Of a DNA stretch of 64,000 bases, positions 36,415 to 45,302 are shown one piece after another. Below the pieces are notes generated by a model. The model saw only the letters and a program-made list of their open reading frames with translations. It made no database searches and was not told where the DNA came from. The position numbers were made by a program, and so were the translations under genes. Position 1 is the first letter of the stretch; each line of letters starts with the position of its first letter. Source of the stretch: an uncultured Maribacter sp. (GTDB lineage Bacteria; Bacteroidota; Bacteroidia; Flavobacteriales; Flavobacteriaceae). The stretch covers positions 186,001-250,000 of the forward strand of contig NZ_CANMBB010000001.1 in NCBI RefSeq assembly GCF_947495965.1. The letters are read 5' to 3'.

Positions 36415-36711
36415 TTATAAATACTCGTTTAAAATACCAATAAGTGTATTAGCATCTTGCTCACCACTTTGTCGCCAAACCATTTCTCCTTTTTTGTATA
36501 TCATTAAAGTAGGCAAGCCTTTTACTCTTAAAGCCTGAGCTAGCTCTTTATTCTTATCTACATCAATTTTTATAACCTTTCCCTTATCTCCTAAGGCAGC
36601 GGCCACATCTCTTAATATAGCATGCATGGCAGTAGATTGATCATTCCATTCTGCGTAAAAATCAAGCAGTACAGGAACGTTTAAATCTATTAGTTCACCA
36701 AATTTAGACAT
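36415..36711 (-). CDS. Thioredoxin-fold protein without any cysteine
   Basis: 98 residues. The thioredoxin fold is evident from LLDFYAEW (15-22), IKIDVDKNKELAQALRVKGLPTLMIYKKGE with the cis-Pro at Pro67, and the final helix. Where the redox CxxC should follow the Trp, the sequence is NDQST (23-27), and the whole protein contains no Cys. It therefore cannot be a disulfide oxidoreductase and more likely acts as a binding or scaffold protein. I recall similar cysteine-free proteins in other Flavobacteriia, so it is probably a conserved variant and not decay. The gene is 92 bases downstream of the phosphoesterase gene on the same strand. Confidence 0.85.
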   Translation of the reverse strand: MSKFGELIDLNVPVLLDFYAEWNDQSTAMHAILRDVAAALGDKGKVIKIDVDKNKELAQALRVKGLPTLMIYKKGEMVWRQSGEQDANTLIGILNEYL

Positions 36712-36803
36712 ATATTTAACTTTGCATTATTAGCCAAATGTAATAAAAAATGTTAAAATACCGCTAATACATAGGTATTTACAAGCTATACAATAGGTTA
36801 AAT

Positions 36804-38033
36804 TCATGTTAACTTTTTCCTCTTTAAGGTTATTACAGTTATTTCTGGCCATATTCCTACCCTACCAGGGTACCCTAAAAATCCAAACCCACGGTTTACA
36901 TTTATAAACTGTCCTGCCTCCTTATAAATACCTGCCCAATAGGTGTAGCGCCATTTAACTGGGCTCCATTTTATCCATCCAGGAATCTCAATTCCAAATT
37001 GCATTCCGTGTGTATGCCCGCTTAAAGTTAAATGATAGTGGTATGGGTCTTTTATAACCTTTTGCTCCCAATGCGAAGGGTCATGACTCATTAATATTTT
37101 AAAATCGTTATTATTAATTTTTGAAGCAGCCTCATGTAAATCTCCCGCTTTTTTAAATCCACCTTTTCCCCAATTTTCAACTCCTACTAATGCTATCTTA
37201 TCCTCTCCTTTAGTTATATACTTACTATCATTCAACAAAAGATGAAACCCCATCTCCTTTTGTATTTTTTTTAATTCCTTAAGATTTTCTTCTTTAGCCT
37301 CTTTAGAAGGCCACTGAACATAGTCTCCATAATCATGATTTCCTAAAACTGAAAACTTTCCATCTTTAGCTTCCAAAGTAGAAAAAAGGTCCTTCCAAGG
37401 ATGCATTTCCTCTGCTTTATTATTTACCATATCCCCTGTAAACAATAAAACATCACTTTTTTGCTCGTTAATTAAATTTATAGCATATTCAATTTTTTCA
37501 CGATTATCAAAGCTTCCACTATGCACATCGGATATTTGGGTAATTTGATATCCATCAAAAGAATCCGGTAAATCATCATACTCTAAATCATACTTTAAAA
37601 CCTTAAAATTATATTTTCCTTTATACATTCCATACAGCAATGCTCCAAAAGGAATTGCCGCTATACCTAATGCCAGTGTACTTATAAATTTACGCCTATC
37701 AGGCATATTAAATACTTTATCTCCACCAAAAAACTTATTATAAGCAGCAAATAAAAAACGAAAAATATCTTCAGAAAACAGAAAAATAACTGTCACTAGC
37801 TTAAACACTAATAGAATTATAAAAAAACTAAAGGCATACGTTTTCACCCTAGTTAAAGCCCCACCGGAACCCTCTACAACTACAAACTGAAATAAAAAAT
37901 TAAGCAACACCAATACAGACAAACCAATATACAAGTAAACTATCCACGGATTTTTTGTTATAGTTTTAAAGCCTTGTACAACATATAATCCTAAAATTAA
38001 ATAGAGTAATGTAAATAGTACTATACGAATCAT
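36804..38033 (-). CDS. Membrane-anchored metallophosphoesterase (calcineurin-like, YkuE/YaeI type)
   Basis: 409 residues from the ATG at 38033; the TTG at 38054 lies inside a promoter box and adds seven residues only. About four membrane segments occupy residues 1-125, followed by a soluble domain with all calcineurin-like metal motifs: SDVHSGSFDN, TGDMVNN, GNHDYGD, MSHDPSHW and SGHTHGMQFG. These bind two metal ions. Proteins of this type hydrolyse phosphoesters, including lipid A-precursor UDP-diacylglucosamine in some branches, but no specific substrate can be named. It is divergent from polA. Confidence 0.88.
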   Translation of the reverse strand: MIRIVLFTLLYLILGLYVVQGFKTITKNPWIVYLYIGLSVLVLLNFLFQFVVVEGSGGALTRVKTYAFSFFIILLVFKLVTVIFLFSEDIFRFLFAAYNKFFGGDKVFNMPDRRKFISTLALGIAAIPFGALLYGMYKGKYNFKVLKYDLEYDDLPDSFDGYQITQISDVHSGSFDNREKIEYAINLINEQKSDVLLFTGDMVNNKAEEMHPWKDLFSTLEAKDGKFSVLGNHDYGDYVQWPSKEAKEENLKELKKIQKEMGFHLLLNDSKYITKGEDKIALVGVENWGKGGFKKAGDLHEAASKINNNDFKILMSHDPSHWEQKVIKDPYHYHLTLSGHTHGMQFGIEIPGWIKWSPVKWRYTYWAGIYKEAGQFINVNRGFGFLGYPGRVGIWPEITVITLKRKKLT

Positions 38034-38051
38034 TCTTATTATTTTTTTTTG

Positions 38052-38059
38052 CAAATGTA
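38052..38059 (-). promoter_or_regulatory. Candidate -7 box of the phosphoesterase gene
   Basis: On the minus strand the sequence is TACATTTG, an exact TAnnTTTG match, 18 bases before the ATG at 38033. It contains the TTG that could be mistaken for a start codon. Confidence 0.45.
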
Positions 38060-38307
38060 TTTGATTAGAATACTCTTTATTAATATTTTACCTTTTATTT
38101 AACGCTTTACACTCCTATTCCTATAACACTTAAACTCGTGTTCCCCACTTTGTAAAACTTTATAAGAAAGTAACATAAGCATATTTTTTGTCGAAAACCC
38201 TTTCCGCTCCTTAAAAACATTCCTCATTTTTATCTACACCATTCTTAAAATAGACATGAAAATTTACATTAAAAACACAATATTTTATACCTTACCACAT
38301 TAATTCG

Positions 38308-38315
38308 TAGTTTTG
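38308..38315 (+). promoter_or_regulatory. Candidate -7 box of polA
   Basis: TAGTTTTG matches TAnnTTTG exactly, 22 bases before the polA ATG. A T-rich stretch occurs upstream, but no exact TTTG at 19-base spacing. Confidence 0.45.
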
Positions 38316-38337
38316 AAATTCTACAACAATAACACTA

Positions 38338-41178
38338 ATGGCAGAACAAAAAAGACTTTTTTTACTAGACGCATTTGCATTAATTTTTAGAGGATATTAC
38401 GCACTTATTAAAAACCCTAGAATAAATTCTAAAGGAATGGACACTTCTGCTATTATGGGGTTTATGAATTCTTTGTTAGATGTTATCCGAAGAGAAAAAC
38501 CCGATCACCTAGCGGTATGTTTTGATAAAGGCGGAAGCGTAGAAAGAACCGAATTATTTCCAGAATATAAAGCCAATAGAGACGAAACGCCAGATGCTAT
38601 TCGTATAGCCATACCTTATATTCAAGATATTTTAAATGCTATGGATATTCCTGTTGTTGTTTTACCAGGCTACGAGGCCGATGATATTATAGGAACCTTA
38701 GCAAAACAAGCCGAAAAAGAAAATTACAAAGTCTACATGGTTACTCCTGATAAGGATTTTGGGCAATTGGTTTCCGAAAATATTTTCATGTACAGACCTG
38801 CTCGCATGGGTAATGGTATTGAAATTTGGGGAATTCCAGAAATTCAAAAACGATTTGGCGTACAAAGACCAGAACAGGTTATAGATTATTTAGGGATGAT
38901 GGGAGATGCCAGTGACAACATTCCAGGATTGCCAGGCGTAGGCGATAAAACTGCAAAAAAGTTTATAGAACAGTTTGACTCTATGGAAGGTCTTTTAGCA
39001 AATACCGATAAGCTAAAAGGCAAAATGAAAGAGAAAGTAGAAGCCAATGGAGAATTAGGATTACTTTCTAAAAAACTTGCAACAATAGACATTAATTGTG
39101 ATGTTACTTTTAAAGCAGATGATTATAAGCTCTCTACTCCCAATAGCGAAAAAGTTCAAGAAATTTTTGAAGAACTAGAATTTAGAAGACTTAGAGACCA
39201 GTTCTTAAAGCTTTTTGCCCCAAAAGAAGAAGAAAACCTCACAGAAACCCCATCAAAAACAGAAAAAACAGCCCCTAAAAAAGCCAACCCAGCTGGTCAA
39301 GGCCAGTTTTCTCTTTTTGGCAACGACGGAGATTCTCCTGCAACATTAGAAACCGTATCTAGCAGAAAAACAATTAAAGATATTGCGCATTCTTACCAAA
39401 GTATTGCTCCAGGAATGGCCATGAAACTTTTTGTTCAAAATTTAATGAAGCAAACTTCTGTATGTTTTGATACAGAAACAACTGGCTTAAACCCGCTAAC
39501 TGCTGAGTTAGTAGGTATTGCTTTTTCTTGGGAAGCCACAAAGGGCTTTTATATTCCTTTTCCCGAAAATAAAGAAGAAGCTCAAAAACTTATAGAGGAG
39601 ATACGTCCATTTTTTGAATCTGAGGCTATTGAAAAAATAGGACAAAATTTAAAGTATGACATTAAGGTTCTTGATAAATACAATATAAAAGTTAAAGGCC
39701 CTTGTTTTGACACCATGTTAGCTCACTATCTAATTAACCCAGATATGCGTCATAATATGGATGTTTTAGCAGAAACCTATTTAAACTATACGCCAGTTTC
39801 TATAACCGAGTTAATTGGAAAAAAAGGTAAAAATCAGTTATCCATGCGAGAGGTTCCGTTAGAAAAACAAACGGAATATGCTGTTGAAGATGCAGATATT
39901 ACCTACCAATTAGCACAACACTTTAGACCAGAACTTTCTGAAGCTAAAACAGATGGTCTTTTTAAAGATATTGAAATTCCACTTTTACATGTTTTAGCAA
40001 AAATGGAATTAGAAGGCATAAACTTAGATAAGACATTCTTAAACTCTCTTTCTAAAGATTTAGATAATGATATTAATATTCTGGTTTCAAAAATATATGA
40101 AGCTGCTGGCGAAGAATTTAATATTGCATCCCCAAAACAACTAGGAGAAATTTTATTTAATAAATTAAAACTAGTAGACAAACCTAAAAAAACTAAAACA
40201 GGTCAATTTTCTACCGCAGAAGATGTTTTATCATATTTAGCAAAAGACCATGAAATAATTCAAAATGTTTTAGATTACAGAGGTCTTGCTAAATTAAAAA
40301 GCACTTATGTAGATGCCTTACCAGAACAGATTGAAGAAAGTACTGGTCGCGTGCATACAGATTATATGCAAACAGTTGCCGCCACAGGCAGATTAAGTAG
40401 TAACAATCCTAACTTACAAAATATTCCTATCCGAACAGAGAGAGGAAGACAAGTACGTAAAGCTTTTATACCTAGAGATAAAGATTACACTATACTAGCA
40501 GCAGATTACTCGCAAATAGAACTTCGTATTATTGCTGCTTTAAGTGAAGAAACCACAATGATTGAAGCATTTAAAAATGGAGAAGATATTCATGCATCTA
40601 CTGCTTCAAAAGTATTTAATGTTCCCATAGAAGAAGTTACAAGAGAACAACGTAGTAATGCAAAAACTGTAAACTTTGGGATAATATATGGTGTATCTGC
40701 TTTTGGGTTAAGTAACCAAACAGATTTATCTAGAGGAGAAGCAAAAGAACTTATAGATACGTATTACAAAACCTACCCTAAACTACGTAACTACATGAGC
40801 GAATTAGTAAATTTTGCTCGCGATAATGGCTACGTACAAACTGTTTTAGGTCGTCGTAGATATTTAAAGGACATTAATGGCAGTAACGCCATAGTTCGTG
40901 GCGCAGCAGAACGTAATGCAGTAAATGCACCAATACAAGGTAGCGCAGCAGATATTATTAAAATTGCCATGATTAATATTTACAAAAAACTTGAAGAGGG
41001 CAATTACAAATCCAAAATGCTACTGCAAGTACATGATGAATTGGTTTTTGATGTTTATAAGCCAGAACTTGATAATTTAAAGTCTTTAATAAAAGAAGAA
41101 ATGGAAAATGCTTATACATTAGCGGTTCCTTTAGATGTTGAAGTTGGCTTAGGAGATAATTGGCTGGAGGCGCATTAA
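38338..41178 (+). CDS. polA: DNA polymerase I
   Basis: 946 residues with all three domains. The 5' nuclease spans about 1-295 (FDKGGSVERTELFPEYKANR, EADDIIGTLA, TPDKDFGQLV, DYLGMMGDASDNIPG). A linker (295-340) rich in Lys, Glu and Thr follows. The proofreading exonuclease is intact, with Asp378 and Glu380 in CFDTETTG and the later DADITYQL. The polymerase domain has motif A around Asp723 (ADYSQIELR), motif B RSNAKTVNFGIIYG and motif C His899-Asp900-Glu901 (VHDELVFD). It fills gaps and removes RNA primers. Its gene is transcribed alone, divergent from the phosphoesterase gene. Confidence 0.97.
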   Translation: MAEQKRLFLLDAFALIFRGYYALIKNPRINSKGMDTSAIMGFMNSLLDVIRREKPDHLAVCFDKGGSVERTELFPEYKANRDETPDAIRIAIPYIQDILNAMDIPVVVLPGYEADDIIGTLAKQAEKENYKVYMVTPDKDFGQLVSENIFMYRPARMGNGIEIWGIPEIQKRFGVQRPEQVIDYLGMMGDASDNIPGLPGVGDKTAKKFIEQFDSMEGLLANTDKLKGKMKEKVEANGELGLLSKKLATIDINCDVTFKADDYKLSTPNSEKVQEIFEELEFRRLRDQFLKLFAPKEEENLTETPSKTEKTAPKKANPAGQGQFSLFGNDGDSPATLETVSSRKTIKDIAHSYQSIAPGMAMKLFVQNLMKQTSVCFDTETTGLNPLTAELVGIAFSWEATKGFYIPFPENKEEAQKLIEEIRPFFESEAIEKIGQNLKYDIKVLDKYNIKVKGPCFDTMLAHYLINPDMRHNMDVLAETYLNYTPVSITELIGKKGKNQLSMREVPLEKQTEYAVEDADITYQLAQHFRPELSEAKTDGLFKDIEIPLLHVLAKMELEGINLDKTFLNSLSKDLDNDINILVSKIYEAAGEEFNIASPKQLGEILFNKLKLVDKPKKTKTGQFSTAEDVLSYLAKDHEIIQNVLDYRGLAKLKSTYVDALPEQIEESTGRVHTDYMQTVAATGRLSSNNPNLQNIPIRTERGRQVRKAFIPRDKDYTILAADYSQIELRIIAALSEETTMIEAFKNGEDIHASTASKVFNVPIEEVTREQRSNAKTVNFGIIYGVSAFGLSNQTDLSRGEAKELIDTYYKTYPKLRNYMSELVNFARDNGYVQTVLGRRRYLKDINGSNAIVRGAAERNAVNAPIQGSAADIIKIAMINIYKKLEEGNYKSKMLLQVHDELVFDVYKPELDNLKSLIKEEMENAYTLAVPLDVEVGLGDNWLEAH

Positions 41179-41254
41179 CATTCATAAAACATTAGAGAAT
41201 TACATCATTTCATCGAAAAATAGTAAGGTTTGCAATGCAAAGTGTTAAATTTAC

Positions 41255-41270
41255 GTTACAACATTGTAAC
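41255..41270. repeat. Perfect 16-base palindrome upstream of a secreted protein gene
   Basis: The arms GTTACAA (41255-41261) and TTGTAAC (41264-41270) are exact reverse complements around CA, 17 bases before the ATG at 41288. No T-run follows, so it is more like an operator than a terminator of polA. Confidence 0.45.
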
Positions 41271-41287
41271 CATTAACCAACGTTTTT

Positions 41288-42922
41288 ATGAAAAAAAGTT
41301 CCTTTTTTTTAGCATTCACATTCCTTTTATCTTTTTATTCTGCACAAGCGCAAAGCACAGATATAGACAAAGAACCAATTGAAATAAATTACGTAAGATT
41401 ACCCGAAAAACCAGTTTTAAATGATGCTAATCGCACTTTTTCAGTACTATCTTTAAACTCGGAAGTACTTACACAATCTTTGCCCGAATTATACTTTGAA
41501 AGTGAAATAAAATTATCTGGCTTCACCAAATTAAACAATGATGCTTTTATAGCCATTCAAAGCAAATTAATAGATGTTACTTTAATTAGCAATGATATAG
41601 ATTCTACACCAAAGAGCAGAACAGATAAAGATGGAAAAGTTACTCGCTGGACAGAATATAAAACAATCATTAAATACAGAACAGAAGGCAGTGTTACAGT
41701 TACCTCTGCAGACCAATCTATAAATGAAGTTTTTACATTTAATGGAAATAAAACAAAAAGCAGTAAAGTATTTGATAATTATGAAAGTGCTAGGGCTTTT
41801 AGAAACAGTAACGCTATAAAAACACTACGCATAAACTTTATTAAAAACGTAATAAGCACTGTTAACTCTAGAATATCAAGTCTTTTTGGTTATAAAGAAA
41901 TAAAGTCCAAAAAGAATTTATGGGTTTTGGACTCTAAAAAACACCCAGAGTACGAGGACCATAAAACTAATTTTAAAATAGTAGAAGAGGCTTTTTCTAA
42001 AATGAAAAGCTATGAATCTCTAGATAATTTAAAATTAGAAGTGAAGCCTGCCTTGGAATACTATAAAAGTATTCTCTCTAAATATGAAGGCAAGGATAGG
42101 AAATCTAAAAAACTACGATACGCCTCGCTTTATAATATAGGTTGGATAAATTATTATTTAGATAATCCAGACGAAACTGCTACCTATGGTGCAAAAATAA
42201 TTGAAAACGATTACGACAAAGCAGACGGAAAGTCTTTAGACAAAAAAGCAATAGAACTAAGAGATGTATTTGCCATAAACAAAACCAATACACGTCATCT
42301 TAAAATTTTAACAGAAGACAAAACAGATTATTACGGAGCATCTTCAAATCAATTTATAGATACTAATGACCCTGACAAACCTTTTGACCCCAAAACAGAC
42401 CCGGACTACTCTCTCTCTTTTGTTATAACTAACTCAGGAGATACCATACCAGGCTATATTAACATGAAAAAGATTGACAAATTAGCTGGAATTTTAAAAA
42501 CCTATGTAAAAGATTTAGAAGGGAAACCTGTACTTAGAAATTTTGGCGCTCACGAAGTAAATACTTTGGTCTTAGGAAATGGAGAAAAAAGATACACTTT
42601 ACCATTTAAAGAAGCAGATGATGCAGTAACAATGTCTTCTTTTGATAGAGCTAGTTACAAATATGTAAAGCGTATTTATGCATCTAAAAAAATTAATCTT
42701 TATGAATACCAATCTAGAGAGTTAATAATTAAAAAGAATACTGACAAAAAAGGGTATTCTACTTCAAGCTCTGGTTGGTTAATGGCATTTAGAAAAAAAC
42801 TTGGCAACTTATTAGGAGAAGACTGTCCTGAACTAAAAGAGCGTGTAAAAGAAAAAGAATTTGAGAATAATGCTAATAGCATAGTAGAGTTTATAAAAGC
42901 ATATGAAAATTGCGAAAAGTAA
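41288..42922 (+). CDS. Unknown secreted protein of 544 residues
   Basis: I do not recognise a named family. A signal peptide (about 1-21, ending AQA-Q) is clear and there is no other membrane segment. Residues 22-215 are beta-rich with conserved-looking aromatic and charged positions (GKVTRWTEYKTIIKYRTEGSVTVT). Residues about 225-330 are helical and TPR-like (YASLYNIGWINYYLDNPDETATYGAKII). Residues 365-495 form a beta-rich domain beginning YSLSFVITNSGDTIPGYINMK, similar in layout to small domains that occur in many Bacteroidota exported proteins. It is transcribed alone, likely periplasmic or outer-membrane associated, and followed by a strong terminator. Confidence 0.7.
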   Translation: MKKSSFFLAFTFLLSFYSAQAQSTDIDKEPIEINYVRLPEKPVLNDANRTFSVLSLNSEVLTQSLPELYFESEIKLSGFTKLNNDAFIAIQSKLIDVTLISNDIDSTPKSRTDKDGKVTRWTEYKTIIKYRTEGSVTVTSADQSINEVFTFNGNKTKSSKVFDNYESARAFRNSNAIKTLRINFIKNVISTVNSRISSLFGYKEIKSKKNLWVLDSKKHPEYEDHKTNFKIVEEAFSKMKSYESLDNLKLEVKPALEYYKSILSKYEGKDRKSKKLRYASLYNIGWINYYLDNPDETATYGAKIIENDYDKADGKSLDKKAIELRDVFAINKTNTRHLKILTEDKTDYYGASSNQFIDTNDPDKPFDPKTDPDYSLSFVITNSGDTIPGYINMKKIDKLAGILKTYVKDLEGKPVLRNFGAHEVNTLVLGNGEKRYTLPFKEADDAVTMSSFDRASYKYVKRIYASKKINLYEYQSRELIIKKNTDKKGYSTSSSGWLMAFRKKLGNLLGEDCPELKERVKEKEFENNANSIVEFIKAYENCEK

Positions 42923-42950
42923 ATAACTTCGATTTATTTTTAAGAAGCAC

Positions 42951-42984
42951 AAAGAGCCATATTATAATATAATATGGCTCTTTT
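42951..42984 (+). terminator. Intrinsic terminator after the unknown secreted protein gene
   Basis: The arms AGAGCCATATT (42953-42963) and AATATGGCTCT (42971-42981) pair over 11 bases, extended by AA/TT, around a 7-base loop, followed by a T-run. Confidence 0.88.
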
Positions 42985-43092
42985 ATTTATAACAAAAGTT
43001 AAATCTCACTTAAAAAAATAAACTATAGCTAATGTAAACATCCAGAATTTGTAACTTCAAGGTTCTAAATTTCTTTTACGATTACTTACACA

Positions 43093-43428
43093 ATGAGACT
43101 ATTCTTAATTCTAACAACTATTTTCTTATGCATTTACTCTAATACAAATGCACAGAATACTATTGAACATAGGATACAAAAACACACACAAAATTTAAAA
43201 GTATTCCCCAACCCTGCAACAAATGTAGTAAACGTGTTAGGTCTAAAAAATGCAACTAACGCTAATATAACAGTAGTAGATACTTATGGCACTACCGTAT
43301 TAAAACATAACTGGGAAATAAAAAATAACGCTATAAATATTCCTATTTCATCCCTTTCGTCAGGCATATATAGGATTACTATACATTCCAATGAAGAGCA
43401 TGTACAAACAAAATTTTTAAAAAAGTAA
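43093..43428 (+). CDS. Mini-protein consisting of a signal peptide and a type IX secretion (type A) sorting domain
   Basis: 111 residues. The signal peptide ends at about residue 20 (NTNA-Q). After only about 15 residues, the rest (36-111) is a type A sorting domain of the type IX secretion system: KVFPNPATNVVNV, then ITVVDTYGTTVL, INIPISSLSSGIYRITI and the C-terminal basic end KFLKK. Normally this domain is the C-terminal tail of a large enzyme or adhesin; here no cargo domain is attached and no frameshifted cargo is visible upstream. The gene is intact and has its own terminator, so it is probably expressed and not a fragment. It could be a small secreted surface protein or a remnant. Confidence 0.8.
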   Translation: MRLFLILTTIFLCIYSNTNAQNTIEHRIQKHTQNLKVFPNPATNVVNVLGLKNATNANITVVDTYGTTVLKHNWEIKNNAINIPISSLSSGIYRITIHSNEEHVQTKFLKK

Positions 43429-43432
43429 CCAT

Positions 43433-43468
43433 AAAAAAGCCGTTAAGAAAATACTTAACGGCTTTTTT
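43433..43468. terminator. Bidirectional terminator between the mini-protein and lipoprotein genes
   Basis: The perfect 15-base arms 43433-43447 and 43454-43468 enclose a 6-base loop, with six A on one side and six T on the other, so they terminate both converging transcripts. Confidence 0.92.
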
Positions 43469-43488
43469 ATATTTTAAAATAAACTTGC

Positions 43489-43974
43489 TTATTTTCTATT
43501 AAATATAAGCTCTCCTTTAGTATTAAAATTAGGTATATCCAAGCCTTCTGCATCTACTGTCATCACATCTCCTTCTATGGAAGCTTTTGCACTAATATCT
43601 TTTCCGTTTTCATCTTTAAATTGTAAAACGCCATCTTTATAGGTATATACTGTAGTTTCTATATCCTTAGCACTTGGGCATTCAACTATTAACCCTGTAA
43701 CACCCGCATTGATCTCAAGATAATTAACTGCATTTTCACTAACTAAAGTTGCATCTTCCTTAAACTCAAAAGTTACGATAGCGCAATCTTCCTTTATAAG
43801 TTTCTCTAAAGCATCTTCTGCTAAGTTTATATATGTACCTGCAGCCTCTGCATCTACATTAAATTCTACAAGTTCCCATTTTCCAACAATAGAATCTTTG
43901 TTAGATAGTGCATCTTTGGAACAAGAAGAAAAAAGAATTCCGATTGCAATTATAATAAATGTTAATTTTTTCAT
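43489..43974 (-). CDS. Small lipocalin-like lipoprotein
   Basis: 161 residues. A lipoprotein signal ends in FSSC (Cys18). The mature part begins SIVGKWELVEFNVD, the opening GxW strand of lipocalin-like domains found in many Bacteroidota lipoproteins, and continues with alternating beta strands (CAIVTFEFKEDATLVSENAV, TTVYTYKDGVLQFKDENGK, VMTVDAEGLDI). It probably forms a small calycin-type barrel; the ligand is unknown. The assignment rests on the GxW motif and strand pattern only. It is convergent with the mini-protein gene. Confidence 0.72.
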   Translation of the reverse strand: MKKLTFIIIAIGILFSSCSKDALSNKDSIVGKWELVEFNVDAEAAGTYINLAEDALEKLIKEDCAIVTFEFKEDATLVSENAVNYLEINAGVTGLIVECPSAKDIETTVYTYKDGVLQFKDENGKDISAKASIEGDVMTVDAEGLDIPNFNTKGELIFNRK

Positions 43975-44148
43975 TGGTTTAGTATTTGGTTATTTATTTT
44001 ACTGGTAATTAGAACAAAACGTAAACTAACAAACAATATTGTACTGTCAGAACTATATAAAAGCCACAACAAACTAGACATAAAACAAAGGAAAATCAAT
44101 AAATTCACAAACTGGAATAAAAAAATAAAAAATAATAAGAAACAACCA

Positions 44149-44179
44149 TTTGTATTTCAACTTAATAGTTGTACATTTG
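44149..44179 (+). promoter_or_regulatory. Promoter of rplM-rpsI
   Basis: TTTG (44149-44152), exactly 19 bases, then TACATTTG (44172-44179): a full match to the Bacteroidota consensus for the primary sigma factor. Transcription would start near 44185 and give a leader of about 40 nt before the GTG start. This is the best promoter in the window, as expected for ribosomal protein genes. Confidence 0.85.
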
Positions 44180-44227
44180 CAGCCCTCTTAAAGGGAAAGA
44201 AGTGTATAATAGAAAAAAATAGCAGTA

Positions 44228-44683
44228 GTGGATACATTAAGTTATAAGACTGTTTCAGCAAATAGAACAACCGTAGACAAGCAATGGGTATTGGTTGATG
44301 CTGAAGGAGAAACGTTAGGGCGACTTGCTTCTAAAGTAGCAAAAATACTTAGAGGAAAGCATAAAACAAATTACACTCCTCATGTTGATTGTGGAGATAA
44401 CGTAGTTATTATTAATGCAGAAAAAATTACCCTTTCTGGTAACAAATGGGATACTAAATCTTATAGCCGTTATACAGAATATCCAGGAGGTCAACGCCAC
44501 ACATCTGTAAAAGATATGTTAGCTAAGACACCTGAGCGTATTGTGGAAAAGGCTATAAAAGGAATGCTTCCAAAAACTAGATTAGGTGCTGAACTATTTA
44601 GAAACCTTAAAGTTAATGTAGGTCCTAACCACGGTCAAGAAGCACAAAAACCAACTGTTATTAACTTAAACGAATTTAAATAA
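44228..44683 (+). CDS. rplM: 50S ribosomal protein L13
   Basis: 151 residues. The start is GTG, supported by the conserved flavobacterial N-terminus [12 protein letters not shown] and by lack of any ATG nearby. The family signature is complete: [41 protein letters not shown] and the C-terminal [12 protein letters not shown]13 is a large-subunit protein needed early in assembly. Its TAA stop shares one base with the rpsI ATG (TAATG), which implies coupled translation. Confidence 0.97.
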   Translation: MDTLSYKTVSANRTTVDKQWVLVDAEGETLGRLASKVAKILRGKHKTNYTPHVDCGDNVVIINAEKITLSGNKWDTKSYSRYTEYPGGQRHTSVKDMLAKTPERIVEKAIKGMLPKTRLGAELFRNLKVNVGPNHGQEAQKPTVINLNEFK

Positions 44684-45069
44684 TGGAGATAATTCATAAA
44701 ATTGGTAGAAGAAAAACAGCTGTTGCTCGTGTTTATCTTTCTGAAGGAACAGGAAATATTACTATAAACTCTAGAGATTTAAAAGAATATTTTCCAACTG
44801 CAACTTTACAATACAAAATTAAGCAAGCTTTTGCATTAACGGACACTGTTGACAGTTATGATGTTAAAGCAAATGTTTATGGTGGTGGTAACACTGGTCA
44901 AGCTGAAGCTATTCGTTTAGCTTTATCTAGAGCTATGTGCGAAGTAGACGCTGAAAACAGATTATCTCTTAAACCAGAAGGTCTTTTAACTAGAGACCCA
45001 AGAATGGTAGAACGTAAGAAATTTGGTCAGAAGAAAGCTCGTAAGAAATTCCAGTTCTCTAAACGTTAA
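44683..45069 (+). CDS. rpsI: 30S ribosomal protein S9
   Basis: 128 residues with the S9 signature [43 protein letters not shown] and the basic tail [17 protein letters not shown] that reaches the P-site tRNA. Its start overlaps the rplM stop by one base. A strong terminator follows the stop codon. Confidence 0.97.
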   Translation: MEIIHKIGRRKTAVARVYLSEGTGNITINSRDLKEYFPTATLQYKIKQAFALTDTVDSYDVKANVYGGGNTGQAEAIRLALSRAMCEVDAENRLSLKPEGLLTRDPRMVERKKFGQKKARKKFQFSKR

Positions 45070-45081
45070 TACAGAAATACC

Positions 45082-45108
45082 AGGGTATTCTTTCGAATAC
45101 CCTTTTTT
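45082..45108 (+). terminator. Intrinsic terminator after rpsI
   Basis: The nine-base arms AGGGTATTC (45082-45090) and GAATACCCT (45095-45103) enclose TTTC and are followed by TTTTT. It separates rplM-rpsI from rpsB-tsf. Confidence 0.88.
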
Positions 45109-45233
45109 ATATTTTATAACTAGTTCATTGAAAGTCTCAAAAAAGAGACACTTAAAAATCTTATTACCATTTCTAATAGTAATAAGTAAGGGTAGGTTTT
45201 TAAAATCGCCCATTTAGTTTAGCATCTAAATAG

Positions 45234-45265
45234 TAGAGGCTTGCATACATATGCATACCACTCTA
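45234..45265 (+). other. Possible structured leader of rpsB
   Basis: Outer arms TAGAG (45234-45238) and CTCTA (45261-45265) surround an inner perfect repeat TGCATA (45242-45247) and TATGCA (45250-45255). The element ends 37 bases before the rpsB ATG. Leader structures that bind S2 and control rpsB are known in other bacteria; whether this is one is a guess. Confidence 0.4.
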
Positions 45266-45302
45266 GTATTGCTAATTCATAAGAACGTAAACTAAAACAA
45301 AA

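Noticed and set aside
43975-44148. Possible small gene before rplM
   Set aside because: Frames are short and AT-rich with no start or composition bias; the region is best read as the upstream part of the rplM promoter.
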